From Rutstroemia sp. NJR-2017a BVV2 (Eukaryota > Ascomycota > Leotiomycetes > Helotiales > Rutstroemiaceae), in assembly GCA_002946415.1 (NCBI GenBank), contig NJPS01000044.1:124001-188000 (forward strand): a DNA stretch of 64,000 nt. The letters are read 5' to 3'. This document shows positions 34,214 through 44,479 of the stretch, piece after piece. Numbering within the stretch: the stretch's first letter is position 1; the number at the start of each line of letters is the position of its first letter. Under the pieces are notes generated by a model. The model made no database searches, was not told the DNA's origin, and saw only the letters and a program-made list of their open reading frames with translations. The position numbers were made by a program, and so were the translations under genes.

Positions 34214-35773
34214 ATGGTAAGCTTCCAATTGACGGGTTGAATCAGCGGCAATATTGACATCACTTTTAGGGTCAACAACCATCTGGACTTGGTGGTAACC
34301 AGCAAGGAGGAGATAATAAGGATGATAAATCTAAGAAGGTTCGTGGACCCGTAGATCATTCAAGCAGACGGGAGGACTGATACATGCCCAACAGAAGGAT
34401 AAGCCAAAGTACGAACCTCCGCCACCAACAACTAGAATTGGTCGCAAGAAGCGTAAGGCTGCCGGTCCAAATGCATCAGCAAAGCTTCCCGCCGTCTATC
34501 CTACCTCTCGATGCAAGTTAAGATATCTGCGAATGCAACGAATCCACGATCATCTACTCCTCGAGGAAGAATACGTTGAGAATCAAGAACGTTTGAGGAA
34601 GGCAAAGGCTGCAAAGGAAGGAACAGCTGCACCGGCTACAGCTGGAGGAGACCCAGATGCTGTTGATAGAAACGCTGATGAGAGAGGTCGTGTCGATGAT
34701 ATGCGTGGTAGCCCAATGGGTGTTGGAACTTTGGAGGAAATGATTGATGACGATCATGCCATTGTTTCAAGCACTACAGGACCGGAATACTACGTCTCTA
34801 TCATGTCTTTCGTCGACAAAGACCTCTTGGAGCCCGGTGCAAGTGTTTTGCTCCATCACAAGTCCGTCTCAATTGTCGGTGTTCTCACTGACGACACCGA
34901 TCCTTTGGTTTCAGTAATGAAGCTAGACAAAGCACCTACGGAGTCGTACGCAGATATTGGTGGCTTGGAATCGCAAATTCAAGAAGTTCGGGAGTCAGTG
35001 GAACTACCATTGTTGCATCCGGAGTTGTACGAGGAAATGGGTATCAAGCCCCCCAAGGGTGTTATTCTGTATGGTGCGCCAGGTACTGGAAAGACTCTCT
35101 TAGCAAAGGCTGTGGCGAACCAAACAAGCGCAACCTTCTTGCGTATTGTTGGTAGTGAGTTGATTCAGAAGTACTTGGGTGATGGACCACGACTTGTCAG
35201 ACAACTTTTCCAGGTAAATACACCCTGTTTCTCTTACTTTCTAATGCTAATCACTAATCATTATAGGTCGCTGCTGAGAATGCACCATCTATTGTCTTCA
35301 TCGACGAAATCGACGCCATCGGTACGAAGCGTTACGAATCTACATCGGGTGGTGAACGTGAAATTCAGAGAACCATGTTAGAACTCTTGAACCAACTTGA
35401 TGGTTTCGATGACCGCGGAGATGTCAAGGTTATTATGGCTACCAACAAGATCGATACTCTTGACCCGGCTCTTATCCGTCCTGGTCGTATTGATCGTAAG
35501 ATTCTCTTCGAAAATCCCGACCAACACACCAAGCGCAAGATTTTCACTCTTCACACTTCCAAGATGTCCTTGAACGAAGATGTTGACCTTGAGGAATTCA
35601 TCAACCAAAAGGATGATCTCTCTGGAGCCGATATTAAGGCTATCTGTTCCGAGGCTGGTTTGATGGCACTGAGAGAACGTAGAATGCGTGTACAAATGGC
35701 GGATTTCAGAGCTGCTAGGGAACGTGTATTGAAGACGAAGAGTGAGGGTGAGCCGGAGGGATTGTACTTGTAG
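34214..35773 (+). CDS. rpt2: 26S proteasome regulatory ATPase Rpt2
   Basis: One of six AAA+ ATPases of the proteasome base; it unfolds substrates and opens the core gate. Exons are 34214-34216 (ATG alone), 34270-34338, 34395-35213 and 35267-35773, giving 465 residues. The N-terminus [10 protein letters not shown] keeps the Gly2 used for N-myristoylation in Rpt2. A Lys/Arg-rich segment ([13 protein letters not shown]), a coiled-coil ([19 protein letters not shown]) and an OB region ([17 protein letters not shown]) lead to the AAA core: Walker A GAPGTGKT, Walker [12 protein letters not shown], the arginine-finger region RPGRIDRK and sensor segments. The terminal LYL is the HbYX-type tail that docks in the 20S pocket. 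Head-to-head with Ubc1. Confidence 0.97.
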
Positions 35774-36358
35774 GTTACGGATGAGTGAGGATACTAGAGC
35801 TTTTGCTTCATTCGTGGCACTTGTATTCTAGAACGATATACCTATGGTTAATACATCTGATGGTGGATGAAGTTATTCCGCAATTAAGATTCATTTTGTG
35901 ATGTCACTGGGAACAACTACACTATAACACCAGCGCGCACTTTCTCACGATGTGTTATTACTTGAAGTTCACATCTTAGCTGTGATGCACATCTAAAGAA
36001 GAATCGATTTAACCTTAGATCAATAACTAAACAACTAGGAGAGCTTCAAGACTCAAAAGAGATTACATACACGTTGGTCCCTGCCGCTAAATCTTCGCTT
36101 ATCAGTGACATTCCGCCCTTCATCCATTGGTGGGAAGGCAATTTCTGTGCATGATTCGGTTCAATCGTCAACGTCAATGTCTGAAAGAACTCGTATCGAA
36201 AGGGAACAAATTACTTCCCAACTGCTTTTAAGAGTGGACTGCTCGAGCTCCGTATCAAATAGACGTGGCGAGCAGAAAATAAGAGACTATATACAAATTT
36301 CGGTAGTGTCGGGTGATATCTCCCCGGATTCATTCCCCTCAGTCCTTCCAACTTCTCC
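35774..36358. other. Intergenic region between convergent genes
   Basis: Holds the 3' ends of Rpt2 and the ACR3 pseudogene. Nothing else seen. Confidence 0.6.
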
Positions 36359-37668
36359 TTAGTCTTTCCACCCTCTCCTCCGTCCAATTGTTTTTACAAC
36401 GTATACCAGGCCGAGCAAAACAGGCACTTCGATGAGTGGGCCAACAATAGATGCCAAAGCTTGATCACTGTTGGGACCATATGCAGCAACTGCGACGGCG
36501 ATTGTGAGCTCGAAATTATTGCTAGCTGCTGTAAAGCTTTGCGTTGCCGCCAGCATGTACCCAAACCCAGGCTTATGCGTCACTAAGAGTGTAAGGAAGA
36601 AGATGACTCCAAAGTAGACAACTAGTGGCGCTGCGACTCTTACAACGGACACTATTTGGTGCACAACTTGCCGCCCTTGAGACGCGAACAGGACGAGGAT
36701 AGTAAAGAGAAGACCGATGAGTGACCAAGGAGCGGCGAATTTCAAGAAGATTGTATTGTACCAAATGGGATTGATAAGCTTTCGTAGACTGAAGCGAGTT
36801 ACGATTGCTGCACCAAGTGGGATTCCGAGAAACACGGCTACCGATTTGGCGACAACTTCTTAGGAGACCGTGGCATCTGCACCACTGATGACCCGAAGGA
36901 AGAGAATCGCAAGAGGAGCCAAGAGAACCATCTGCAACACTGAATTGATAGCAACGAGGATGGCGCAATATTCGTTATCGCCGCCAGCGAGCCCCGTCCA
37001 AATTAAGACCATAGCGATACACCTCGCGAGACCAACAAGAATCAAGCCATCTCGCAGACCTGACTTATCGGGAAGGAACGCCCATGCGAGACCGAGCTGC
37101 AATAGATAAGTGTTAGCAAGCTGGACAGAAAACCAGACAACATGACACTGAAGATAAACGTGCCATCAGCAAGGGCGCAACGACCCAATTAACCACGATG
37201 CTGAATCCAATCTGCACCCAGATTTTGTGCTCTCGGAAGATGTGATGGAGAGTCTCGTATCTGACTTTACACAGGATTGGATACATCATAACAAGCAATC
37301 CAATTGCTAGTCACGGGAAGAATATCAGCAAAAGATTCTCAAAGGCAAACAAGTAATTTAGCCTTACCAATTGGAACAGATACTCCCACGAATTTCCCCT
37401 TCTGCAGAGCTGGACCAGTGTTGGGAACAAAGTTCCCCAGAATGATTCCAATGGCCATGGTCAACAGTATCCATACGGCGAGAAACCGGTCCAGCAATCC
37501 GAGACTCTTGAACGCTGATGCTTTGGATGACTGAGGGTCATTTTCTGGATTTTTGTGTGCTTGGAGCTCGATATCGGGATCTAGAGGTGACGGCGGGGTG
37601 ACGTCAGAAACTGAGTGCTCCTTGCTGGGTAGCACAGGAGATTGAGGTGGATGTAGAGTGGAAGGCAT
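36359..37668 (-). pseudogene. acr3: ACR3 arsenite permease, broken by an in-frame stop
   Basis: ACR3 exports arsenite across the plasma membrane (BART superfamily, ten helices). The parts are exon 37668-37368, exon 37306-37164 and exon 37096-36359, which keep one frame over 394 codons. Family landmarks are clear: AIGLLVMMYPILCKVRYE, NWVVAPLLM, GLARCIAMVLIWTGLAGGDNEY with the essential cysteine, VAKSVAVFLGIPLGAAI and ATQSFTAASNNFELTIAVAVA. At 36862-36860 the codon before EVVAKSVAV is TAA where homologs usually have Tyr, so only 226 residues would be made, losing the last helices. I found no intron able to remove the stop. The second intron also opens with GC instead of GT (GCACGT at 37163). 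The rest is well conserved, so the lesion looks recent, or it is a sequencing error. Confidence 0.85.
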
Positions 37669-38193
37669 TCTACAAATGGAACGGGTAGAACGATGATTGA
37701 AAGTGTGCGGGGGTGATATGATATGATGTCGAAGGAACAGATTCGGGCGGAAGTCCTGGTTTATATGTGCATTGGATCGGAGTAGAAGAGGTGAGAAGAG
37801 AGAAGAAAATATTATGTGAACCATGAATTAGCTGGATAACCAAGTATAAAGGACGAGGCCATCGGCTTCCCACTTGTCTGCCCAGCCCTACAAAACGTTC
37901 CCCTGGCGAGCTCCTCTCCCTCATCGCAACGCCTTCAATAGACGTTTTCAACTATTCATTCGGAGCTGGACAAATTTTTTGGGATTGGGATCTCTTTGGC
38001 TCAGGAATATAGTTTTCATCATTCTGCATATAGCCTGCAACCTTTTCCGGGTTACATTTTAAGATTTCTCCTTTCCGTCTGCTACACTTACTTCTGTGTT
38101 CCTCAATACATGACTTTAAAAAGCCTACTGTTCAACACAAAACTATTACACCCCATTGCCAACTACTGTTCGAAATCCTCCTCCTCCGCAATA
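37669..38193. other. Region upstream of ACR3
   Basis: Promoter side of the ACR3 pseudogene. No gene supported. Confidence 0.5.
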
Positions 38194-38259
38194 ATGGTCA
38201 CAAGCAATCCCAGTGTCGGCGAACCGGCAGCAGAGAAGCCATGGCATGCCGCCTACTGT
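38194..38259 (+). pseudogene. Relic of an N-terminal coding exon of unknown gene
   Basis: From ATG 38194 about 22 codons read a protein-like start, MVTSNPSVGEPAAEKPWHAAY, after which the sequence loses coding character. The PWHAAY end reminds me of the start of fungal rhodanese-type proteins, a group that includes arsenate reductases, which would fit beside ACR3. This is weak inference from a very short piece. Confidence 0.3.
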
Positions 38260-38636
38260 ATGGATAGGTTGAGTTCCCCAAAGGAAATATTTGCTTCGAG
38301 TGGCTTTTATGGATGTCATACGTGATATGACGCAAGCCATGGTTTGCGTTTGCAATGATAGGTTCCTCTTTCTTCGAGGCATTAGTTATTCGAACACGGT
38401 CTTCGAGTTGGAGCGGTGTACTGTACAGATCATATTACCACCACCAAGAAACATGATGTCATATAGGAAGAATATGCTAAGAGAATGTAACTACCGGAGA
38501 TGTTTCAAGGTCGTCAAAGTGGAAGAGATAACTTTAGGTTAACATCATCTCTTGATTCTCTTCCACGTCGTTAACACATCAAAAAATCCGTTCAACTTGA
38601 TGATTTTCAACCATGAATTCCCTTGAAGTTCCATAG

Positions 38637-38812
38637 AGTGTAGTTATCATGGGAGCTGGTATATCTGGTAAGTAGAGCATCGTGACCTAGCCCTCATCAG
38701 CCAATACCCACAAACTGACATGTTACAAAGGTATCTGAGCTACAATCAAAATTCAGAAAAGCAAAATTCGAGGTTTTACCAAATCTCAGCTCAGCAGCTG
38801 CAATGTCTATTC
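38637..38812 (+). pseudogene. Relic of an FAD-dependent monooxygenase (dinucleotide-binding start)
   Basis: The segment reads SVVIMGAGISG, the Rossmann GxGxxG start of flavin monooxygenases, then a preserved intron (38668-38730: GTAAGT, CTGAC branch, AAAG end), then continues in frame as G-I-stop-ATIKIQKSKIRGF, as expected for the first helix and second strand. The TGA at 38736-38738 sits inside the helix. A stop also lies two codons before the piece. Nothing further of the enzyme is left downstream. Confidence 0.55.
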
Positions 38813-40276
38813 TCTGATAAGAACTGAAGAAGCTTTCTCACACAATATTCGCTGTCACTACACGCATCATATGATAAAGGTCAACGCACATCCAAGTTAT
38901 GCTCCTATTGCTTCGCCTCTTACTCCAAATGTTCAACAACATACGCAAATACCACGATATTAATAATGCTGCGTTGATTAAACGAACCTCTTTACTCCTG
39001 CAATATTTATACCATGCTTTCGTAAGTATGAGCTCTTCCGGCGTGGTTGCGCTCTACTTTCATTCCTAATGTTTTAGGTAATTAAGTCCCACATTTTTTT
39101 AACACGAAAACTATACTTGTTATGCACTTCATACATAGATATTCATGCTTCTACAGTGTTACGTTACCAGTGCTCACGCGGGGCTCCTAGTAAGGCAATA
39201 TGCCAATATTAGCTTCGTGTTGTTTGATTGAATGTCCAATTCGGTAATTTGGATGAATTATGTCATGCGCGGTGAATCTGTTGTAGAACAGTATATAAGG
39301 ACGCAAGGATAAAAATTCAAGTAAATTAGTGGCACAACTGCCAATCATGTGTTGATGCGTATGTATGACAAGTTTGTGTGACAAGCGAGTACGGCAATAT
39401 TCTAGCTATAAGGCTCTGCGGCTGAGCTAGATCTGCGCAGTTATATGTGGCTATCATAATATCAAGATGTCATTCGATCTTCTGCCTGCTTTGTATAGCA
39501 CCTAGTCAGCCAGGCCCCAATTGTTCTGCCTCTCTAGTCTCTGATCTTCTGAAATAGCTTCTTGTAGTAACTTGTAAGATAACGAACATGGAGCGGGGTA
39601 TCATCACTATGTCACTTAATTACTTAACGCACTAAGTTTTGACTTCAAACATGTTCGCCTACCGCTCAATCAAATCTTGTGAAATCCTGTATACCGAGTT
39701 ACTTAGATATTCGAGAAAAGCTTCAGCAAGAGGTAGGCCCAAATTTGCTGCTCGGTGTCGGCACGACAAATAGCCATTTCCTCTACATAGACGTGAAATA
39801 ACTTGTAGAGGCACGTTGAAACCTAGTGTAGGATTTACATCAAAGAGAGGCACGGATTTGCTTATCAAGGTAGAAAGTACTACAAATGAAGACTTACTTA
39901 ATTAAATATATGCCTCATCTCCGCACGCCCAGTTCAACGGTTGAAAGCCTTTCTTCGGTAGAATATTTCTGATGGTGGGTATCAGCCACTACTGTAAGTA
40001 ACGCATAACCTACCATACTTTAGCATTATAGTGTCACAGTGTTACACAAAAACTGCCTTTAATCGGCAAGTTTAAGCTGATAACTAAATTTAGCAATCGA
40101 CTTTTCGGGGGGCAAGAACTGGACATAAATCAGAGCAACCTACTCTTGGGAGAAATCTGGAGTTTATCCAGCTGTTTTGTATCCACGAGGCTACGCAGAC
40201 TGGCTCCCTTGAAAATCATTCCCAACACCAAAATTATCTAGAACGAAACCTACATATCTTGTCACGTACTCTTATA
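38813..40276. other. AT-rich region with no gene
   Basis: About 1.5 kb, AT-rich, dense in stops in all frames. It follows the monooxygenase relic and may be decayed coding or transposon DNA, possibly affected by RIP-type mutation, but no ends or repeats could be shown. Confidence 0.5.
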
Positions 40277-42036
40277 ATGTCAAGAAATCACAGCAACTCA
40301 AAATCTCAATCGTATGAGCCCGCCAACGTCTCCGAAGTAGACTATGAGCCACTGGCTTCGGCCTCCACTGAGTATAAGCGCTATCCAGTCTACTCCCGGA
40401 GCGAATGGCTCCTTGAAACTGTCACCTCAATTGTGAGCTTGGCCATCCTCATTGGTATCGGCTGCATCTTCTGGTTTATGGACAATAAGCCTCTCTCAGC
40501 ATGGCCTATTCCTGTTTCCATCGGCGCGACGATTTCTATCCTGACCACTGCCTGCACGGCAGCGCTGATGTACGGCGTTAGCAATTTCATCGGACAGATT
40601 AAGTGGCTTCGCTTCAAGACCACACCTCGGAAGCTTGCCCATCTGGAAACATTCGACGAGGCTAGCCGCGGCGGTATTTGGGGATGTATCATGTTACTTA
40701 CTACGATCAAGTGGAACCTAGCAACCATCGGCGCTTTTATCACTATCTTGCGACTTACTTTCGCACCCTTTGCCCAGCAAGTGGTTCAGTTTGAGCAGCG
40801 AGACGTCATCACCGCCGATGATAACGTTACCTTTGGATACACACACAAATACTTCGCCATTGAGACAACGCAAAACTTGGCAAACTCTGGTCTTAGTAAT
40901 CATTATCCACATCCTGAGCTAAGCAAAAACTGCTGCTAACAACTTCCTAACTAGAGAGCATTCCGCAGGATCCAAATATGCAATCCGCCGTCCTCCAGGG
41001 ACTCTATGGCATCAACACCCCGGCAGTTTTTAGCTGCCCCGGGGTATGTCGCTGGACCGGATCTTATAGATCACTTGGTTTCAAGAGCCAGTGTCAGAAC
41101 GTCACTCAAGAAACATTGCAGTCGGCCACTTGTCGTAAGGATAGTAATAGCGTTATCACGCAATGCAACATGACGACACCAAACGGATTGGCTATCTCAA
41201 CTCAGTCTGTCGATACCGACTCCAGTACCAACTACTTCATGAATGCAACTTCAATGGCCCTGGTGGCAAACAGAACAAGCTTGCTACCACAAAACTTTCC
41301 GGAAATTGCCAGATTCGCAATATATAGATCGACCTTGGACTACAATTTTCATCCTGTGGAAATTAATATCACGCAATGCTCTCTCTCAATCACAGCCTAC
41401 AAATACACAGACGCCAAGGGAAATGGCAGTGAGTTTGCCTTTGAGAAGATCCATGAGGTCGATTTCGGTGGCACAAATCCCTGGGAACGTATCGACACCA
41501 AAAAGCAATGGGGCACGTTACACACCAACGAGTCTAAGGCTGACAATATTCCTTCGTTTGAAATACTCTACACTAGCCTGGCAGCCTTGGGCAATTTTCT
41601 TGAGTCTCAGACGATCGTTAGTGAGTGGGTAGAAGGAAACTTTGAGAATAAAAACCTTGGTCTAGCTGCTGCTCTATCTGGTGATGTAGACCTCGACGCG
41701 CGGTTTAAGCAGATGGCGACTAGCATGACGGATTATCTGCGTAGCAGGCAAGATGCTGAGAGTGCACATGGAGAAATAATCGAGAGTCGGCCGTTTGTTT
41801 CGATTCGGTGGATGTATTTCATTCCACCTGTGGTGACCGAGCTGGTGGCGATGTTGTTTGCTGTTTTGACCATATTCAGCAATCGGAAAAACCGCCATGT
41901 TCCTCTGTGGAAGTCGTCGATACTCGCGGTGCTAGCGTGCCAATACCAAAAGCAGCATGGAATGATAAATAGCGCAGTTAAGGATATCAAAGACTTTCAA
42001 AGGTCGGCGAAGAATAGCAAAGTACAATTACGATAG
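40277..42036 (+). CDS. DUF3176-family membrane protein
   Basis: A fungal membrane protein of unknown function, 566 residues from exons 40277-40895 and 40955-42036. ATG 40277 is used; the frame is open six codons more only through a TTG. Three helices lie in the first exon: TSIVSLAILIGIGCIFWFM, ISILTTACTAALMYGVSNF and LLTTIKWNLATIGAFITILRL. A large extracellular part contains the family's CPG...CRW (CPGVCRWTGSYRSLGF) and many N-glycosylation sites (NVT, NATS, NRTS, NIT). A last helix, PPVVTELVAMLFAVLTIF, precedes a basic tail (SNRKNRHVPLWKSS). The donor is uncertain: GTAATC at 40896 and GTCTTA at 40890 both keep frame; the branch GCTAAC and the acceptor CTAG are clear. Confidence 0.85.
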
Positions 42037-42235
42037 GAATAATTTCTAATGTTGATATCTTTTATCTCGTCACGTGCAGGGCTGGGCTGAGCGTCATCGT
42101 CATTCCAACTTGTAGACTAGCACCTACTAATGTCTCGTCCTACTTTGCTTCTTACCTTTCTCTCATTCCCTCCCAATTCCAAAAGCCATGTTGTAGACCA
42201 ACAAATATCAAAAATCACGAATCAATTGAGAGAAA

Positions 42236-42885
42236 ATGGTCGTGGCAGGTATGACTTCACGTATGCAGCGAATTGTGGATCGTGTCGTGAGTCCGGAGAC
42301 GCGATCGGGTTTCTATGAGAATGTTTGGGCTTTCTTCCAGGAACAGCCGGTTCTTGCGGTATGTAGAACTTCTATTCTTTTCAATTGATCTGTCAATCGA
42401 TCTGGGTTTAATCGTCGTCTTCACGGCGCAATTCATTGTTGCTTCGCGGATTCATTTGGCGTTTATTGTGTTATCGCCATCGCAATCGCAATCATCCTCT
42501 GTTCTTCACATGCTAATTGCTTCTCCGCCTCCTGCAGACATTCTTCCTCTCCACCCTTACTATCTCTCTTCCGCCTCTCCTCTTCTTCTTAACCTTCACT
42601 CTCTCCGTCCTCGCCTTCTCCCTTGTCGCCGCCATCATCTTCTCGCTTTTCTGGATCGGCGTCGCACTTCTCCTACTCGTCCCAACCCTCTTCGTCACCG
42701 TGGGTCTCGGCGTTATCATATGGGTTTGGGCTGTTAGCTCCTGGGTTACTGCAAGATGGATTTATGGACTTTTGCCGGAGACAAAGGGAGAAGCGCATGC
42801 ACAGATCAATGGGAGAAAAGTGTTTATTAAGAAGGAAGAGGCGGACTTCATGCCTCATGGAGGAGAGGTTAGGAATGGCTTTTAG
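42236..42885 (+). CDS. Small four-helix protein, possibly promethin/LDAF1-like
   Basis: A 156-residue protein from exons 42236-42358 and 42538-42885; the intron (GTATGT, TGCTAAT, CTGCAG) is 179 bp. A basic amphipathic N-terminus (TSRMQRIVDRVVSPETRSGFYENVW) precedes two long hydrophobic hairpins: TFFLSTLTISLPPLLFFLTF to VAAIIFSLFWIGVALLLLV and FVTVGLGVIIWVWAVSSWV. The end (ARWIYGLLPETKGEAHAQINGRK) is polar. Promethins (LDAF1; yeast Ldo proteins) have this layout and work with seipin at lipid droplet birth. The assignment rests on layout, not on a signature motif. A general ER or mitochondrial membrane role is possible. Confidence 0.7.
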
Positions 42886-43765
42886 AAGCCTTGCTTTCTT
42901 TCCCGGCTGGTCTAATTTGTGTGCTTGGTAGGATGATGAAGATATTTGGCCTCCTTGGAATCCAAGCGAACCTGCTAGACCGAGAAGGACCTCGTTCAGT
43001 TGACGGGTCAGTGAAGCATTGCGGTTATGGTGTTCTTAATTTGGGTAACAATATGGTTGGGATGACACTTGGAGGGAACAAAACTCGATTTGCATGGCTT
43101 TCGGTCTGGTCGGATGGAGGGTAAATAATAGCACAAAAGTTTGGGCGCAAAGGAATCGTGGATGGAATAGGTGGGAATTCCAAAATAATTGCTTCTCAAA
43201 TCCAACAATCTCGGCGGCGAATTGTCCTTGACTCGTGGTGTTTTTTATCAATTCCTGCGTCTTCAAATTCCCATGTGCAATTGAATGTTCGTACTCAATA
43301 CAACATGGAAGTTTCCAACAAGACCGATGAATAGGCCAAGATATGAGCTTTCGGAAAGAAAGCTGTTCGGAGGGATCTCCACACATGTACATTACAGCAT
43401 TACTCTAGGTATGGGCAAAAAGCAGCCTATGGGAAAGTTGTAGTGGGGACTTCCTGCATCTTTTTATGCATCTACTACCCCGCCCGTTACAACATGCAGC
43501 ATAGCTCAATGGTCCCCTGTCATAGTCCGATCACACTAGATCACAATCTTCGATTGATAATTCACATGATGTAACCAATGTCAACTGTATTCCTTTTGAC
43601 GTCAGTGTTGTTAGATGCTGTACAATAAAAGAGTGTTGAGCCTTCCCTTGTCTGTTCTTTGCTTCTGTAGATAATCCAACCTCTCAACTTGATCCTAACT
43701 GCAGAATTGAGACATCTACCTACCAAGTTTTACTACTTTAAAGACAACATATCAAACACTTCAAT
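42886..43765. other. Intergenic region
   Basis: No gene supported. The last 100 bases before 43766 form a normal leader (TTGATCCTAACTGCAG may be a small leader-intron end near 43703). Confidence 0.5.
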
Positions 43766-44479
43766 ATGCCAGGCCAAACCAATCCGGGGGGCTATACCCA
43801 GAGTGTCTCCGAAAAGACGGGAGAATTTCACGCCCACAGACCCGGTTCCGAACCTATGACGAAGAAAGACGTACGTTCAATTCATCTCCACCCCCCCTCT
43901 CGACATTCCCTATCCATCCGTCCATCCATCCATCCATTCACTGAACCATAAACTGACACTGCATCGTCCCACAGCACAAACCCGGAAACCAAGTAGGCAA
44001 CGACGCGGTCCCAGAATTCCACGCCCAAACTCTCCCCGCTGGTTCCGCTCCCTCGGACCGCACATTCAAACCTGATCCCTCGGGCGAATATCCCTTCCAA
44101 GACAACGCCGAGGGGACCACCTCCGCACAAGACACCATCCATGGCGCCACGAGCGCGGATGTGCATACGGGGATTGGAAAGCCGATCAATGGGATGACGA
44201 GCCAGGAGATAAGAGGGGATGGAAGCAAGGGGAGTAGAGAGAAGAACGGTTTGGCGAGGGTGGGCGCTGGTGAGTGTTTTTTTATTTCTGGGGAAGGGAA
44301 ATTGTGCTAATTGAGGCTGGATGATAGATCCGAATGATTCGTTTAGAGAGAGGGCACTGGATACCGATTTCCCGGCGGGGACTAAGGGGAAGAGTGGTGA
44401 GAATAGAGGGGAGGAGATTGATGGGGCAGAGGAGAGACCGCCGGAGACGGCGGAGAGGGTTGCTGCTGAGAGGGCATAA
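43766..44479 (+). CDS. Small hydrophilic, stress-type protein
   Basis: A 183-residue, nearly fully disordered protein from exons 43766-43870, 43975-44269 and 44328-44479, all in frame. Rich in Gly, Glu, Asp, Thr and Pro, with almost no hydrophobic core, no signal and no helix. A motif is repeated: GEFHAHRPGSEP in exon 1 and PEFHAQTLPAGSAP in exon 2. Such proteins in fungi are often induced by heat, drying or conidiation and behave like hydrophilins; this role is inference. The first intron contains a CCAT microsatellite (43913-43936). The strong 238-codon frame on the opposite strand is a shadow. Confidence 0.8.

Noticed and set aside
43913..43936. CCAT microsatellite
   Set aside because: Ordinary simple repeat inside an intron; not worth a separate finding.
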